Positions 43,984 to 55,900 of a stretch of DNA of 64,000 nucleotides are shown piece by piece. Location: NCBI GenBank assembly GCA_028564705.1, contig JAPXFQ010000082.1, positions 2,604,001-2,668,000 of the forward strand, read 5' to 3'. A program made the translations under genes and the position numbers. The notes beneath the pieces are model-generated. The model saw only the letters and a program-made list of their open reading frames with translations, ran no database searches and had not been told where the DNA came from. This DNA is from Apricaphanius iberus (taxonomy: Eukaryota; Chordata; Actinopteri; Cyprinodontiformes; Aphaniidae). Every line of letters begins with the position of its first letter. Position 1 is the stretch's first letter.

Positions 43984-46900
43984 GTTTGGTTTTAATATTA
44001 ATTTTCTTCTATTAAACATCAAGAATGAGATTTTTCACCCTTAAAATACCCTTGACGGATACCCATTACTTGCTGTAACAGCTAGTAGTTACAAACTGGA
44101 ATGCTTGGATTCATGTGAATTTTAATTTTGTAGAAGTATACATGTATATTTATTGGTATTGTCTTATACCTATTTTCTGTTAAAAGAAAAACAAAAACAA
44201 CATGATGGAACATTTTTAATCTTCAAGAAACATATCTGACTAACTTAATGGCAATATAAAGTAGGTGCTTATTGTTTCAGAGCCATTTGACAGCAACTCT
44301 CCTGACCTCCGTCCTGGGAGCAGTGCTCGGGCCCCTGCAGATTGGCTACCACACCGGAAACGTCAACGCTCCAGCCAAGGTAAAAGCAGATCAGGGAGGT
44401 GAAAGCCTACTATATGATGTATCTGTTCATTGGCATACAATATTATGAGTGAAATCAGAAGTGATTGACTTTGGAATAAAATCTGTTCAAGTTGAAATCA
44501 AGCTTTTGTCATGATTTAGCTTAACGAAACCGTTACTGTGAAAGGAGAATTTAACAAACTACTGTATTTAGAACCAGGATTTCAGAATGAATAAGAAATA
44601 ATTGCTTGCAACAATAATAATAATATTAATATTAATAATAGTTTTTTACCATTTTATAAGACTTCAGGGACACACTGTCCCAAATGGTTCTGCCTTAATT
44701 AAAAGAAAATCAAAATTGAGTTTGTAACAGTGTCATGATTATTGTGAGCTAATGTGAGTTATATCTTCAACACTTTGTTACATTTCTCTTTTTATGTTCT
44801 GCATCTTTATAAATGGTAATGTAGTAAAAAGTACAGCATAAGTTATATTCTGTTCAATAAAGAAAAAAATCATGGGCCTTCGAGAAACCCAGATGGTCAG
44901 ACAGTGGTCAGCAAAGTCTTGGGAATACTATATAAAAGCCAGAGAGCAAGCTTACTGTTAAACAAATATCACACAGCCTAATAAAGGTAACTGTTTCCTA
45001 AGCCTCTAGGGATCAGCTCTAAATGTGTTCCCCCCAGATGGAAGGGTTTTACTCTACTAAACATACACCAACACCACAAATATTCTTTACAACCTCAACC
45101 TTGTGGTCAAACTGCAATACTTACATTGCCATGAGCTTTTTTTGCTTTCTAAAAATACATTTGCATATCAGTATTACAGTAAGTTGCTCAGCCAATGTTC
45201 TACTGCCTACTGTTACATAACCTTTCCGTTATTACTGATAATAACTCTTCAGATCATTGAAGAGTTTTTCAACTGCACATGGAGAGCCAGACACAACGAG
45301 TCAATGACAGATCACAGCCTGACTTTGCTATGGTCACTCTCTGTCAGTATTAAGGACTTTGGAGCTCTGCTGGGCTCTCTTGGCGTTAAATACCTGGCAG
45401 ATTCATATGGGAGGTAAGAAATGTAGAAAGCAATCATAAAGAAGTAGAATGTCTACAATCTAGATTAGTATTTGTTTTTGTTCTCCTTATGCAGACGTAA
45501 CTCCATCCTAATCGCTAACTGTCTGTCAGTGGCAGCAGCGTCTATTATGTTTGCCTCTAAAGTCAGTGAATCGTTTGAGGTTCTCATCCTGGGACGCATG
45601 GTGTTTGGCCTGTTCTGCGGTCTTGTGATGAGTCTCAACCCGCTTTACATCCAGGAACTTTCCCCTACTAATCTGAGAGGAGCCTTTGCCACACTCAACC
45701 AAGTATCATTAACCTTGGGGACTCTGATTGGGATGGTAAGTACAGTGCCACTTTTGTTTAGATAGCTTAGCATGTTCTGTAGAGCTCACTGTGTACTAAT
45801 GTGTAAGTTTGGCCTGTTTTTTTTTTTTACAGTCCCTTACAAACTAATATTTTGGTAAAGGCATGAAATAATGTCTGTGTGGTTTGCCATAGGTGGCTGG
45901 TCTGGAAACAACACTTGGGACAAAGAGTAACTGGGCGATGATGCTGTCCCTGTCTCTTATACCGGCCATGATCCAGTATCTGGTTTTGCCTTTTTGCCCT
46001 GAAAGTCCACGCTACCTCCTTATAAACCAGGGAGAGGAAATGAAAGCAGAAGCTGGTGGGTCCCACTATAGCGCTTCTTCCTCGTTACGCTTAATTAGTA
46101 AATCAAATAAATTATTTCAATTCCAGAGCAACAATTGATAAGGATAGACATTAATGTCACAGTTAGAAGTACATCCACTTTCACGATTCTGTATTTTTTA
46201 AATGGCAAGCTTAACATTTTGTTCACCCAAATGCATAATGACAATAAACATGACGCCAGGGTGATTTAATTAAGTTCAACAACGATTGTGTTAGAATGTA
46301 AATAAATGTGTTAAAATTCTTGATTTGAACATAAAAAATAAACAACAAACCAACCCTGAAAATCAAATATAGCTAAATTCTAGAAAATAGTGTAATTCAT
46401 AATCTATTTGACCTAAACCAGGACATTTTTAAGCTGATTTAATTCGAGAATGAGAAAAAAATATGATTCTGTTGCAGTTTGTTTAAATATCTAGTTTCAG
46501 CTGTATTATGTCATCTCATTATGGGAAAATGAAACAGTGTGGGACAGAAGTAAATTCTCAGTGTCCGTTTTATTTAGCTGGACTAGAATTATCGTCCTGT
46601 ATCAAGAAGGGCTCAAATCCTTGCTTCGTGTCTTTCTGCATGGAATTTAAATTTCTACCCATGCTGATTATGTAAATTAATTTTTATGTAAAGAATAAAT
46701 AAATGCCAAGACAGAAAGACAGGAGAAATTAGCTTTTAGAAGCAGCTGTTAACGGCATTTGAAATGGGAGGTGTTTTGAGGGCTGTTCTAAACAATTTGG
46801 GCTCCATCAATCTACTGCGAGCACATTTTAAACAGTCATCAGCCTTTCTTACACTACAGGTCAATGCAAACTGAAAAGGGTTTCAAACCGTGAAAATCAT

Positions 46901-49900
46901 TTTTAAAAACCCAACAGCTATCTGTCAGACACTGCTGCAGCCATGTTAAATATTTAATAGAACTGTTAGAAAAAGAACAAACAAGTGAGGCTTGTTTGTC
47001 ATATTTGCAATAAGTTCACCAAAGTTGAATGAAACCTACTTTCTGGATTGAATTAAGATGTTGTAACAACCCAGTTTATAGTTTTAATTTCAATTAAAAT
47101 TGTGTGGGAAACTCATCACTATAAACTTTGAGAACATGAACAGCTCTATGAAAAAATCTGGGAGTGGGTCCTTAAAGATGAATAACTTAACTCATACAGC
47201 TACTACCCACAGGCAACCGAATTATTCGGTGTCCAAGGATTCATCTGATGATCAGTTCATTAACTGAGATTATATTTACCAGATTTTAACATATAGAAAT
47301 AATTTTTATTAGATGTAAAAGCAAACCCCTTAAAGCGTGTTTTTAGATTACTTATGATTGTAACTAGGTAACTAGATTATATTGACAGAACAAACTTAAA
47401 TCATTAAAAACAGAAATTCTTCTAAACCACTTTTAGAAGCAAATTACATCAGGTCTAAAAGTACAATATTTTCATCCTGCAGCCCTGCTGAGACTGAGAA
47501 GGCATGCTGAGAAAGTATCCTGTGAGCTGGAGGAAATGAAGGAAGAGGCTTCACACACCAAAACTGGAGTCAGCGTCCGGGATTTCTTCCAGAAAGGGAG
47601 CTACAGGCAGCCGATCCTTATTGTTCTCTTCGTCAACTTAGGAAGCCAGCTCTCTGGATTCAATGCAGTAGGTCATTGTGGGAAAACACCCTCCCAAAAC
47701 TTAAAGGGCTTCTTCACTGAAAATTAGGAAAAAACTTTTTTACACCAGCAGTGACTCTGAGTTGTATAAGCATGCTGCATGTGAATATTTTCTCCAAACT
47801 CAATTCCCTGCATCAGTTAAAAAAAAGAAAATACACCAGAAAATGCCTGAGTCTAAAAAAGCCATTCTATCGAATGTCATTTTGAATGGGATTGCCCACA
47901 TGGTGGCAGCAACGGTTAGCAATGCTACAACATGGCAGAACACGTTCAGTATTTGTTGAGATAACACAGAAATTGTAGACTTTTTTTTTTTTTTTACCTA
48001 CAGAAGAGGAGCTGAAGAAGAACTGGTTGGAATTTGTTTTTGGTGCACCACTGGGAAAATGCAACCAGTGTTGGGAAGAATACTTTGCAAAGTTATTTAG
48101 TTACAGGATACTGAAAACCTGCTTTAAAATGTATTTCGTAGCGTATTCCATTACTTTACTGAATTCTGGTACTGTGTTCTAAATACTTGGAATACTTCCC
48201 ATTAAAAGCAGCATTTAAGACTATTGAAGTACAACTGGCATTCCCCCGCAACGTTTGGGCCCTTTTAAGCCACACTCTAAGTACCTTAATACTATATCAA
48301 AGGATTGCTTGCCGTAATTCAGCCTTGTCGTAGAATTGCAGGTGTGACGATGTAGCCCTTCTGTGAGCATTAGCACAGAACGACCGGGTTTCGGAGGGCG
48401 GGGCCTAGGCTATGCGCTTCTGTGCTCAATGAGTCTCTAACCATATTTCGAATTAATACAATAAAAAACATACTAGCACCAATGCTACATTAACAAACTT
48501 GGGTATTAGCTGTGAAGCTAATTCTGAATGTTAGCTTTGAAGCTAATTGAAAAGCGAAAAATTCAAACAATGCTACAATGTCTACTAACAGCTGAAGGAC
48601 ATTATTGAGGAAATATGCTTACTTGTACAGTAAGCATATTTGCTGGTTCATGGAGAGTTGGTATTAATCCTGGTAGAAGTTTAAGACGATCTACAAATCC
48701 ACTGCTGTATTGTCCCAAGTTGGAAAACAGTCGTCCTAGAAATGTTTGCCACAAACTACCACACCCTTCAGTAGTTGGTCGAGCACATTCCCTGCTTACA
48801 TAAAATCTATCCACAAACTTTTCAGTGGCTCAGAAGTGGGCAGGACAAAAAGATTTATGTTCTCTTTTGTACACCCAGGTACAGTGCAGTTTGGATGCGG
48901 TCTGGACTCCGTACTGTTGGTTTGTTGTTTGCCTGTTAGCGTAGCTCTCCGTGCCGTGGAGGGAGGGACTTCGAGGGTGTAGTTCGGGGAAGTGGGTAAT
49001 TGGCTGGAACTCAACACGTAAAATGCCGAAACGTGTCGTCATATGCCGAACTGCCAAACAGCCCGTTTCTGAGTGCTAATTTCACTATGTAGGCAGATAT
49101 AACAAAGGGAAGACTTATCAGTAATTTTAACCCCTTAGGGTCCGTAGGCAGGCTGGGGGAACTCAAATTTATGATCAAAAACCTCAAAAAATGCAGGTTT
49201 CATGCCAGGTCCACTTTAAATGTCACAAAATGCACTGGTAGCTACTCCTGCAGGAAAACAGAGGACATATTAATACTAAACATTAGGTACTGACTGGGAA
49301 AAAATAAACTATTTACTTATTTTTGGCACAACACTGCTACCTCTCAGGGACCAAACAGACAAACTGGTTTTTAGCAGCAATGTCTCTGTACATTTTGTTA
49401 GATTTTATATTTAGTCATTTGAAATGAAGTTTAGCTGTTTATCAGCCACAGCCAATTAGGGTATTTGCAACGTTCTGTTATAAATATACAATATATATAT
49501 ACCAAGTGCTGGAAATTGACATTCATTGCAGTCCAAATGGAAAGCTTTTATCCTTGTAGCCAAAATTTTTGGGAAACTCATCACGACATCACATAATCAA
49601 GCTAACATCATGTCAGATTCAACCAACACCGACACTGTAACTGTGAGAAATTACCTAACTAACACTACACAGGCCCTGCCAAATAATAATAAAAAAATAA
49701 AAAAAACAGTGGTAGAGGATTTTGTTTTGTTTTTATAAATCGTTGCTGTGTCTTTTAATTTTTTAGCAACTTTCATATACCTTGAAAGGCTGACCAGCCG
49801 GATGCATTGTATCTAGTTTGTTGTTGATATTGTTGATGTGCAGCGGTGTAGTTTCTTGAGACCCGCCATCAAAAGTTTACACAAAAATGTAAGAACTTTC

Positions 49901-52900
49901 CCACTTGGATCATCAATAACCTCTGCAAAAAATATTTTACGTGGTAATACGAATATGCCGCTTCATTAATTGATACAGACTAACTGTGTTTCCAGACCAA
50001 ACGCAATAGGAGCGACTAGAGCTTCAGGTTTACATGTAAAATCAATGGAGGAGCGCGATGAAGCGCGACTTGGGGTCCCGCGACACTTCAGAAGCAGATT
50101 TGGGTCGTGAAAAAGCTTTTCTGCCTGATTTGCGTGAACAATTTGCGCTACAGCTACGATGGAAAATTAGCGCTGCATTTTATGTGGTGCATTTTGTGCA
50201 TTGGCGCTCATGGCGTCTATCGCTCGAGTTGGAAAAATCTGAACTCCAGCGTCATATCGAGCTGCGACAACCAATCAGGGGACAGAGTTTCAGTGATTCT
50301 TTGACTGTCATGCAGTCACAGCCTCAGCAGGACATGGAGGAAATACTGATAAACATTGTGGCTAATCACCCCGAGCTACATGACACAAGCAGTTTGCTAT
50401 ACAGAGACAGAAATACAAAACGCAACTATTTAGACAGGAATGCTCTTAAGAGGTTTGTGGGTGGCTCTTAAAAGAGCCGTTGTTGCTGTAAAAGCACGTC
50501 TCAGCTTAGAAGTCAGCCTTGAAACGGCCTCCTCACCTGGTTTCCTGGTAGCAGCTCCCGCACCACGTCCCACGCTGCTCAAATATTATAAACTTTTACG
50601 AACCGCAGACAGATGGACAGCTGCTCAGAAATGTAGTTGGTGTTTCGGCAGCCGAAGCTTGGACCTTCACGGCGCAAACTGGGCGAGCAGGTCACGTTCT
50701 CCAGGCGGCGAGGAGCCGGTGTTTATGAGAGGCTCGCTGCTGTTTATGGATCCCTCCACCGTAGCTAGACTGTATCTGTAGCTCACCAAACCCCCAGTGC
50801 AGCGGTCCCCGGTTTACGGGAGGCCAGGCCGAACAGGTAATCCACGCTGTCCTCCGTCAGCTCGGTCCATAATCCACCGCCAGCTGCACTGTAGCCCCAG
50901 TTCCGCTGAAGCCCGGGCCGAACACGCTGTCCTCCGTCAGCTCTGTCCATAATCCACCGCAGATGCACTCTGGCCCCGGCTCTGCTGAAGGCCAGTTCAT
51001 GTGTGAAAATACCATATTTTAAGCGCGACCAGTTTGCGTTGTACAAGCTTCAAGGTGCGAATGTGCACTTGAACAGCTAGGCATGTGTTGCACTTTATAG
51101 TTGCTCCTATCGCGTTCAGTGTGGACACACCGTTACACCTGCTCCAGCAATCACTGGAGTTTGCCTGCATACTTCGCAGTTTGACACCAGAAGCATTGCG
51201 GTGCAAGGCTATGACTAGTGATGCCAGATTTGATCTTTTCCCTTGTTTAACCACCATGGCATTAGTCAGGCTTTTGTCAGGAATGCGCGAAAGAAATCTA
51301 GCATCACTGGAAAAAAATGAACTGCGAGAGAGCGCCATTGAATGCATAATTTCCTTCAGTGCTAGTAGGTTTGTTTGGCTGTGGTTGTGGCTCCAATCCC
51401 TCCAGCTCCGGATCTAAACCTGGTAACTCACGTTGATGTTGGAGCTTGCAAGTCGAGAGTGTTTCAGCCATAGGATCTCTATGGTTTCTGCGGCATGATG
51501 TTTAGGGGTATTATGGGATAGTCTACACAACCTGGAGACACACATTTCCCTAAACTTATTTCTTTATCTTTCGGGTGGAAAATGGAAAGCACACAAGTTT
51601 TCAAATGGTATTACGAAAGTAACTGTATTCAGAATACCATGTTTAAAAATAGTAACTGTAACGGAATACAGTTACTCATAATCAGTATTCTAAATACTTA
51701 CTACAGGTACATGATTATGTTACTACCCAACACTGAACGCGACGCATAGTTAGTGATGTGTTCAGTCACTTTGAGCACAGTTACTTCTATGGACCTTACG
51801 GTACTGGCTTTGCCTCGAAGCTCTATTTAAAACAGGATCTATACCAAATTATGGAACACTTGCTCCCAGGCTACTGTAAGTAAAAAATTAATTGTTCAAC
51901 CAATGTTTCACTTTTTAAGTATTGTGTTAAAACATGCCATGACAATGAAATATTACACTAATATCTGTGACCACATCCACACAGAGATGTAGCTGGTTTA
52001 ACTATTCTCAAACCCTACCTAAGCTTTAAACCACAAAGTGTAACATCAGCAATTAAGTCTCCTGGTAGTTAAAGGGCCTATATCATGCTATTTTACAGCT
52101 TTCAACTCCTGCGATAGACATATACAGGAAATGTTACCGTTGGTATAGAATTCATTTGTCCAGAAAATTAACTTGTATCCTGGAGTTAATGTTGGACCAC
52201 AAAGTAAAATGGCTAATTTCTAATCCTATCCTGCCCTCTCCTCTCCCGTCACCGTGATTGTAGCGTCGCTCTGACTGTTTGAGCAAAACAGAGGGAGCCT
52301 TATCTCAACCCGGAGTCAGACAGTGAGTTTGAAGTGCACCAGGTACCACAATGAAACTGTGTTTTATTAAGGGCTTGGGCGTTTCTTTTAAAAAATATTT
52401 GTAAAAACTGGAGTCTATAAAGCTTGGTTAGGCTGTTAGATCTACCAGGTTTAGACGGAGCCCATGCACTTTATACGAAGCCCAAACCATTGAGTCCAGT
52501 AAGCAGATCTTTCCCGCCCAGTATATAAAAAAGCCATGGGTGTTACTTTCACCAGTTTACTGAACATTCTGAGATGATACAGATAAATTAATAAACCACA
52601 CAATGCTGTTATAAGTTCACATAAGCAGCTTGATAAATGGCTATTACAAAGTATTTTATTATCTTTGTTGTTAGAAGTGATCCAGCTGCTGTTCTTTAGG
52701 AATGTAGAATAAAATCCTGTAAGCTATACACCCAAACGGACCTTTTCAAAGAGATATTTTAGAAAGTAAAATTCCAGCAAAAAAAGTGGTTCCAGCTGCT
52801 AAAACAGGAGCAGCTATGAGATTTGAGAAGGGGTGTGGGTGTGTTTGCAACTCTACCAGAGGTAAGCTGCTCTCTCTGCAGGGACGGTGCAGACACCTCT

Positions 52901-55900
52901 AGCACTTCCTAGTGGTAACATAGAGATGCAAAATATGTCACTATGTTACCACTCAGTCGTTTTCCAGAGGTGGGCAGTGCATCTGCTCAGAGAGTCAGAG
53001 AGCAGGATTCAGAAAGATTACTCAGGTATGCATGAATTAAGCCAAAAACCCCTCTGACAGGGTTTTTTGTGAGAAAATCGCACCAGATGGTTGAAAACTC
53101 AAAAAAACTTGATTTTGCATAATATAGGCCCTCTCTTGGCCTTCGAAGCAAGCTGTGAGCCTCCCCGCTCGATCCAACAGACTATGACTGCAGATCAGAT
53201 GGGAAACCCACTAGATTTAAGCATATTACTAAGCGGAGGAAAAAAACCAAATAATGTTTACCTCGGTAACAAAGAGGGAAGAGCGCAGCGCCAAATCCGT
53301 GTAAGACTGGCGGGCGTGTGGCATAAAGAAGCTTGCCCAGTGTAGCTCTGGCTCAAGGCCAGTAACAGTCCTGTTGTGCTGCAGTCAGATTTTGTTTGGG
53401 AAAGCAGCCTAAACTGGGTGGCAAACATCATCTAAGGCTAAGTACCACTATGATTTTTGTGTTTCACATTATGCTTTTCTGATTGTAGTAAACAGAGATA
53501 GTGTAAGAGTTTGTTGCAGTTAGCCAATCAGAGGACAGAAACTTGCATGTTATTAATATTCATGAGCAAGGCCCCAAATTGTGCTGATTCTCCCCACTGG
53601 GATTCTTTCATACTAGAGAGAAATTAATACAAAAAAACAGTAAATGATACAGCAATTTCTGAAACATTTACAGAAAAACATGCATGTTGAAACTGGACGT
53701 TATTTACATATTTATCAGGAAAAAGATCATTTTAATACCCCATTTAGATTAATCTTTTTCTGCTCTTTTATTCCAGATAATCAACTACTCCACTAAAATG
53801 TTCCAGGCCAATTTTGAAGGAGCCAAATATTTGACTCTGGGCGTGGGAGTTGTCAATGTCACCTTCACTTTGGTTGCAGTGAGTACAAATCAGCTCTGAA
53901 CAAATCAAAGTACTACTTCCTAGAGCTCAATATTTTGCACAGAATATGGACCACTTGCATCAGAGTTTAGGATGAAGGTGTTGGTGTCGCCACTAACAGA
54001 AATCATCCAGAAACTTGTCCAACGCACTATTGTGCAGAAATAAGCCAAAATCATGTTAGTCACCATCACAGGCATGTTGAACAGTTTCTCTAGTGTAGTG
54101 AAACATTTGAAATAATTCTACGTAAATATTCCTTGAAAGACGAAATTGATAAAATCTAACATAGCAATAACAAACAAACAAAAAACATTGAGAAAACTTA
54201 GTTTGATCCTGGATATCCTTGCCTTTTTGCACAAATAACCACCAGAGATCCTCATCTGCAACCAGTGTTGTAGTCAAGTCACCATCACTCAAGTCCAAGT
54301 GTAAGTCAAAGTCCAATAGGATCATTGCAAGTCAAATCAATAGGTACTAATTGGCAAATCCGAGTCAAGTCATTATCACCTGAGTGCAAGTGAAAAAGTG
54401 AGAGAAGAGTGTAGCACTAAAACAATGGCAACCATCCATAGTGTACTTTATTTAAAAAGAAATGACACACAATCCCCTGCTAGCATCAGTATTGTATATA
54501 GTATAATGTACAAAACAATAAAATATGGCAAAAATAAATTTTAAAACAATATATAATCAACATTTTACCTCTACACTTACAAAGGTTTTCAGAAGTTGTT
54601 AAATTTGTCCAGTAATCAGATCTAATATAACAAGCTAGCATTAGCATTGGCTGCATGCCACTTCCAACAATAGTAATTTATCATGTCCGAGTCCAACTCT
54701 GGGTTCAATTCCTGAAGTTACAAGTTCTAGTCCAAGTGCAAGTCATTGGTGTGCTGCTCAAGTCACAAGTCCCTGAAAAGTGACTCGAGTCCAGGACTCA
54801 ACTACTCCATCTCTGCCTGCAACCTTGTTTAAATCTCTACGTAGTGATCCTGATCTTGTGGTATAAACTTACACCTAAGTAATTACTCACAGTAAAGATT
54901 GATACAGTAACATTGCTTTAGGTACAACAATCATTCTTAGAAAAAAAAAATCCTGAGCTTAGCAACAGCTGTTAAAAAGCAATTTAACTTATTTTTTATG
55001 CTAACACTCAAGCTTTTCCTTATTATTATGTGTCCCTTCAAATAATTATAACTGATTGTAATGTTATTATTTTATGCCAAATTGTTTTTTTTCAAGTAAC
55101 TAAATCTTAATTTAAAATGAAAAAAAAAAATCATTCATCAAATATATACTATACTAAACACTAACTTTGTCCTTGTTTCATATAGCACCATTTTACCCTA
55201 ATGTGAAGAAAAAGGTTGAAGAGCTTCTCAGCAGCACACACCAACAAACTTATATTTACACTCTCACAACTGTGAGATCTGAGCAAATCCTATGCCTATA
55301 TTAATTTCATACAAATATGACCATGCCCATTTCGTTTTATTTCTTCTCACCCTTATTATTTATCCCCAGTTCTTCTTCATGGAGAGGGCAGGGAGGAGGA
55401 AGCTGTTGCTGATTGGTTTCCTCTCTATAGCAGTTTGCAATTTAATTATAACCATAGTCGAGTCTGTTCTGGTAAGTTCATCTTCTTAGGTTACCGTCAT
55501 GAATGTTTAAAATGTGTCATTAAAAACAAGTAGATATGTTAGGTCTTCCTCTTGGGTTTTTTAACACCTTGGACTATTCCTTCCAAACACTTGAGACATC
55601 TTTTAATAGCTATTTTGGTTGACCTTTTCCTATTCTTGATTTGACTTCATTATAGGTCCCATCCAAATTGAAGTCTAGCAAAGACAGGTCTTGGTTAACC
55701 CATTTGATCAACAAACTTTAACATGGGATCCCTCCTCAACTAGCTGTTACCTTAAGCCTTGGGAACCAACTACTTTCCAAACAATGAACATTCTTGGATA
55801 TTTATTTATTGGCTATATAAGGTTGGACAGTTCTTGTCTTTATTTATCCTGTGAAATCTGCTCAAATTTTGAGTCCACAGGTCCAATCCAAATATTTTCT

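Larger units (their letters stand above)
48066..51735 (+). mobile_element. hAT-type non-autonomous transposon, copy 1 (with two nested insertions)
   Basis: The terminal inverted repeats are CAGTGTTGGG and CCCAACACTG. Flanks AATGCAAC (48058-48065) and AACGCGAC (51736-51743) agree at 6 of 8 positions, with both differences transitions: a decayed 8-bp hAT duplication. Without the insertions at 48228-49215 and 49984-51132 the element is about 1.5 kb, matching copy 2 at 59108-61113. Neither copy shows a transposase; a shared short open stretch starts MSD, then NTDTV, RNYLTNT (49610 and 59645). Confidence 0.85.
47668..53776. other. GLUT intron 6, transposon-filled
   Basis: 6.1 kb, containing a hAT copy with two internal insertions (48066-51735), an inverted-repeat element (52074-53133) and a 28S rRNA fragment (53183-53452). 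The remaining pieces are featureless. Confidence 0.8.

Noticed and set aside
45827..46066. - strand open frame over GLUT exon 5
   Set aside because: Shadow of a real exon with intact splice sites on the + strand.
50058..50471. 137-codon + strand frame as a host gene
   Set aside because: It lies wholly inside Harbinger copy B; only the last third resembles a MADF domain and it is truncated. Treated as a transposon remnant.
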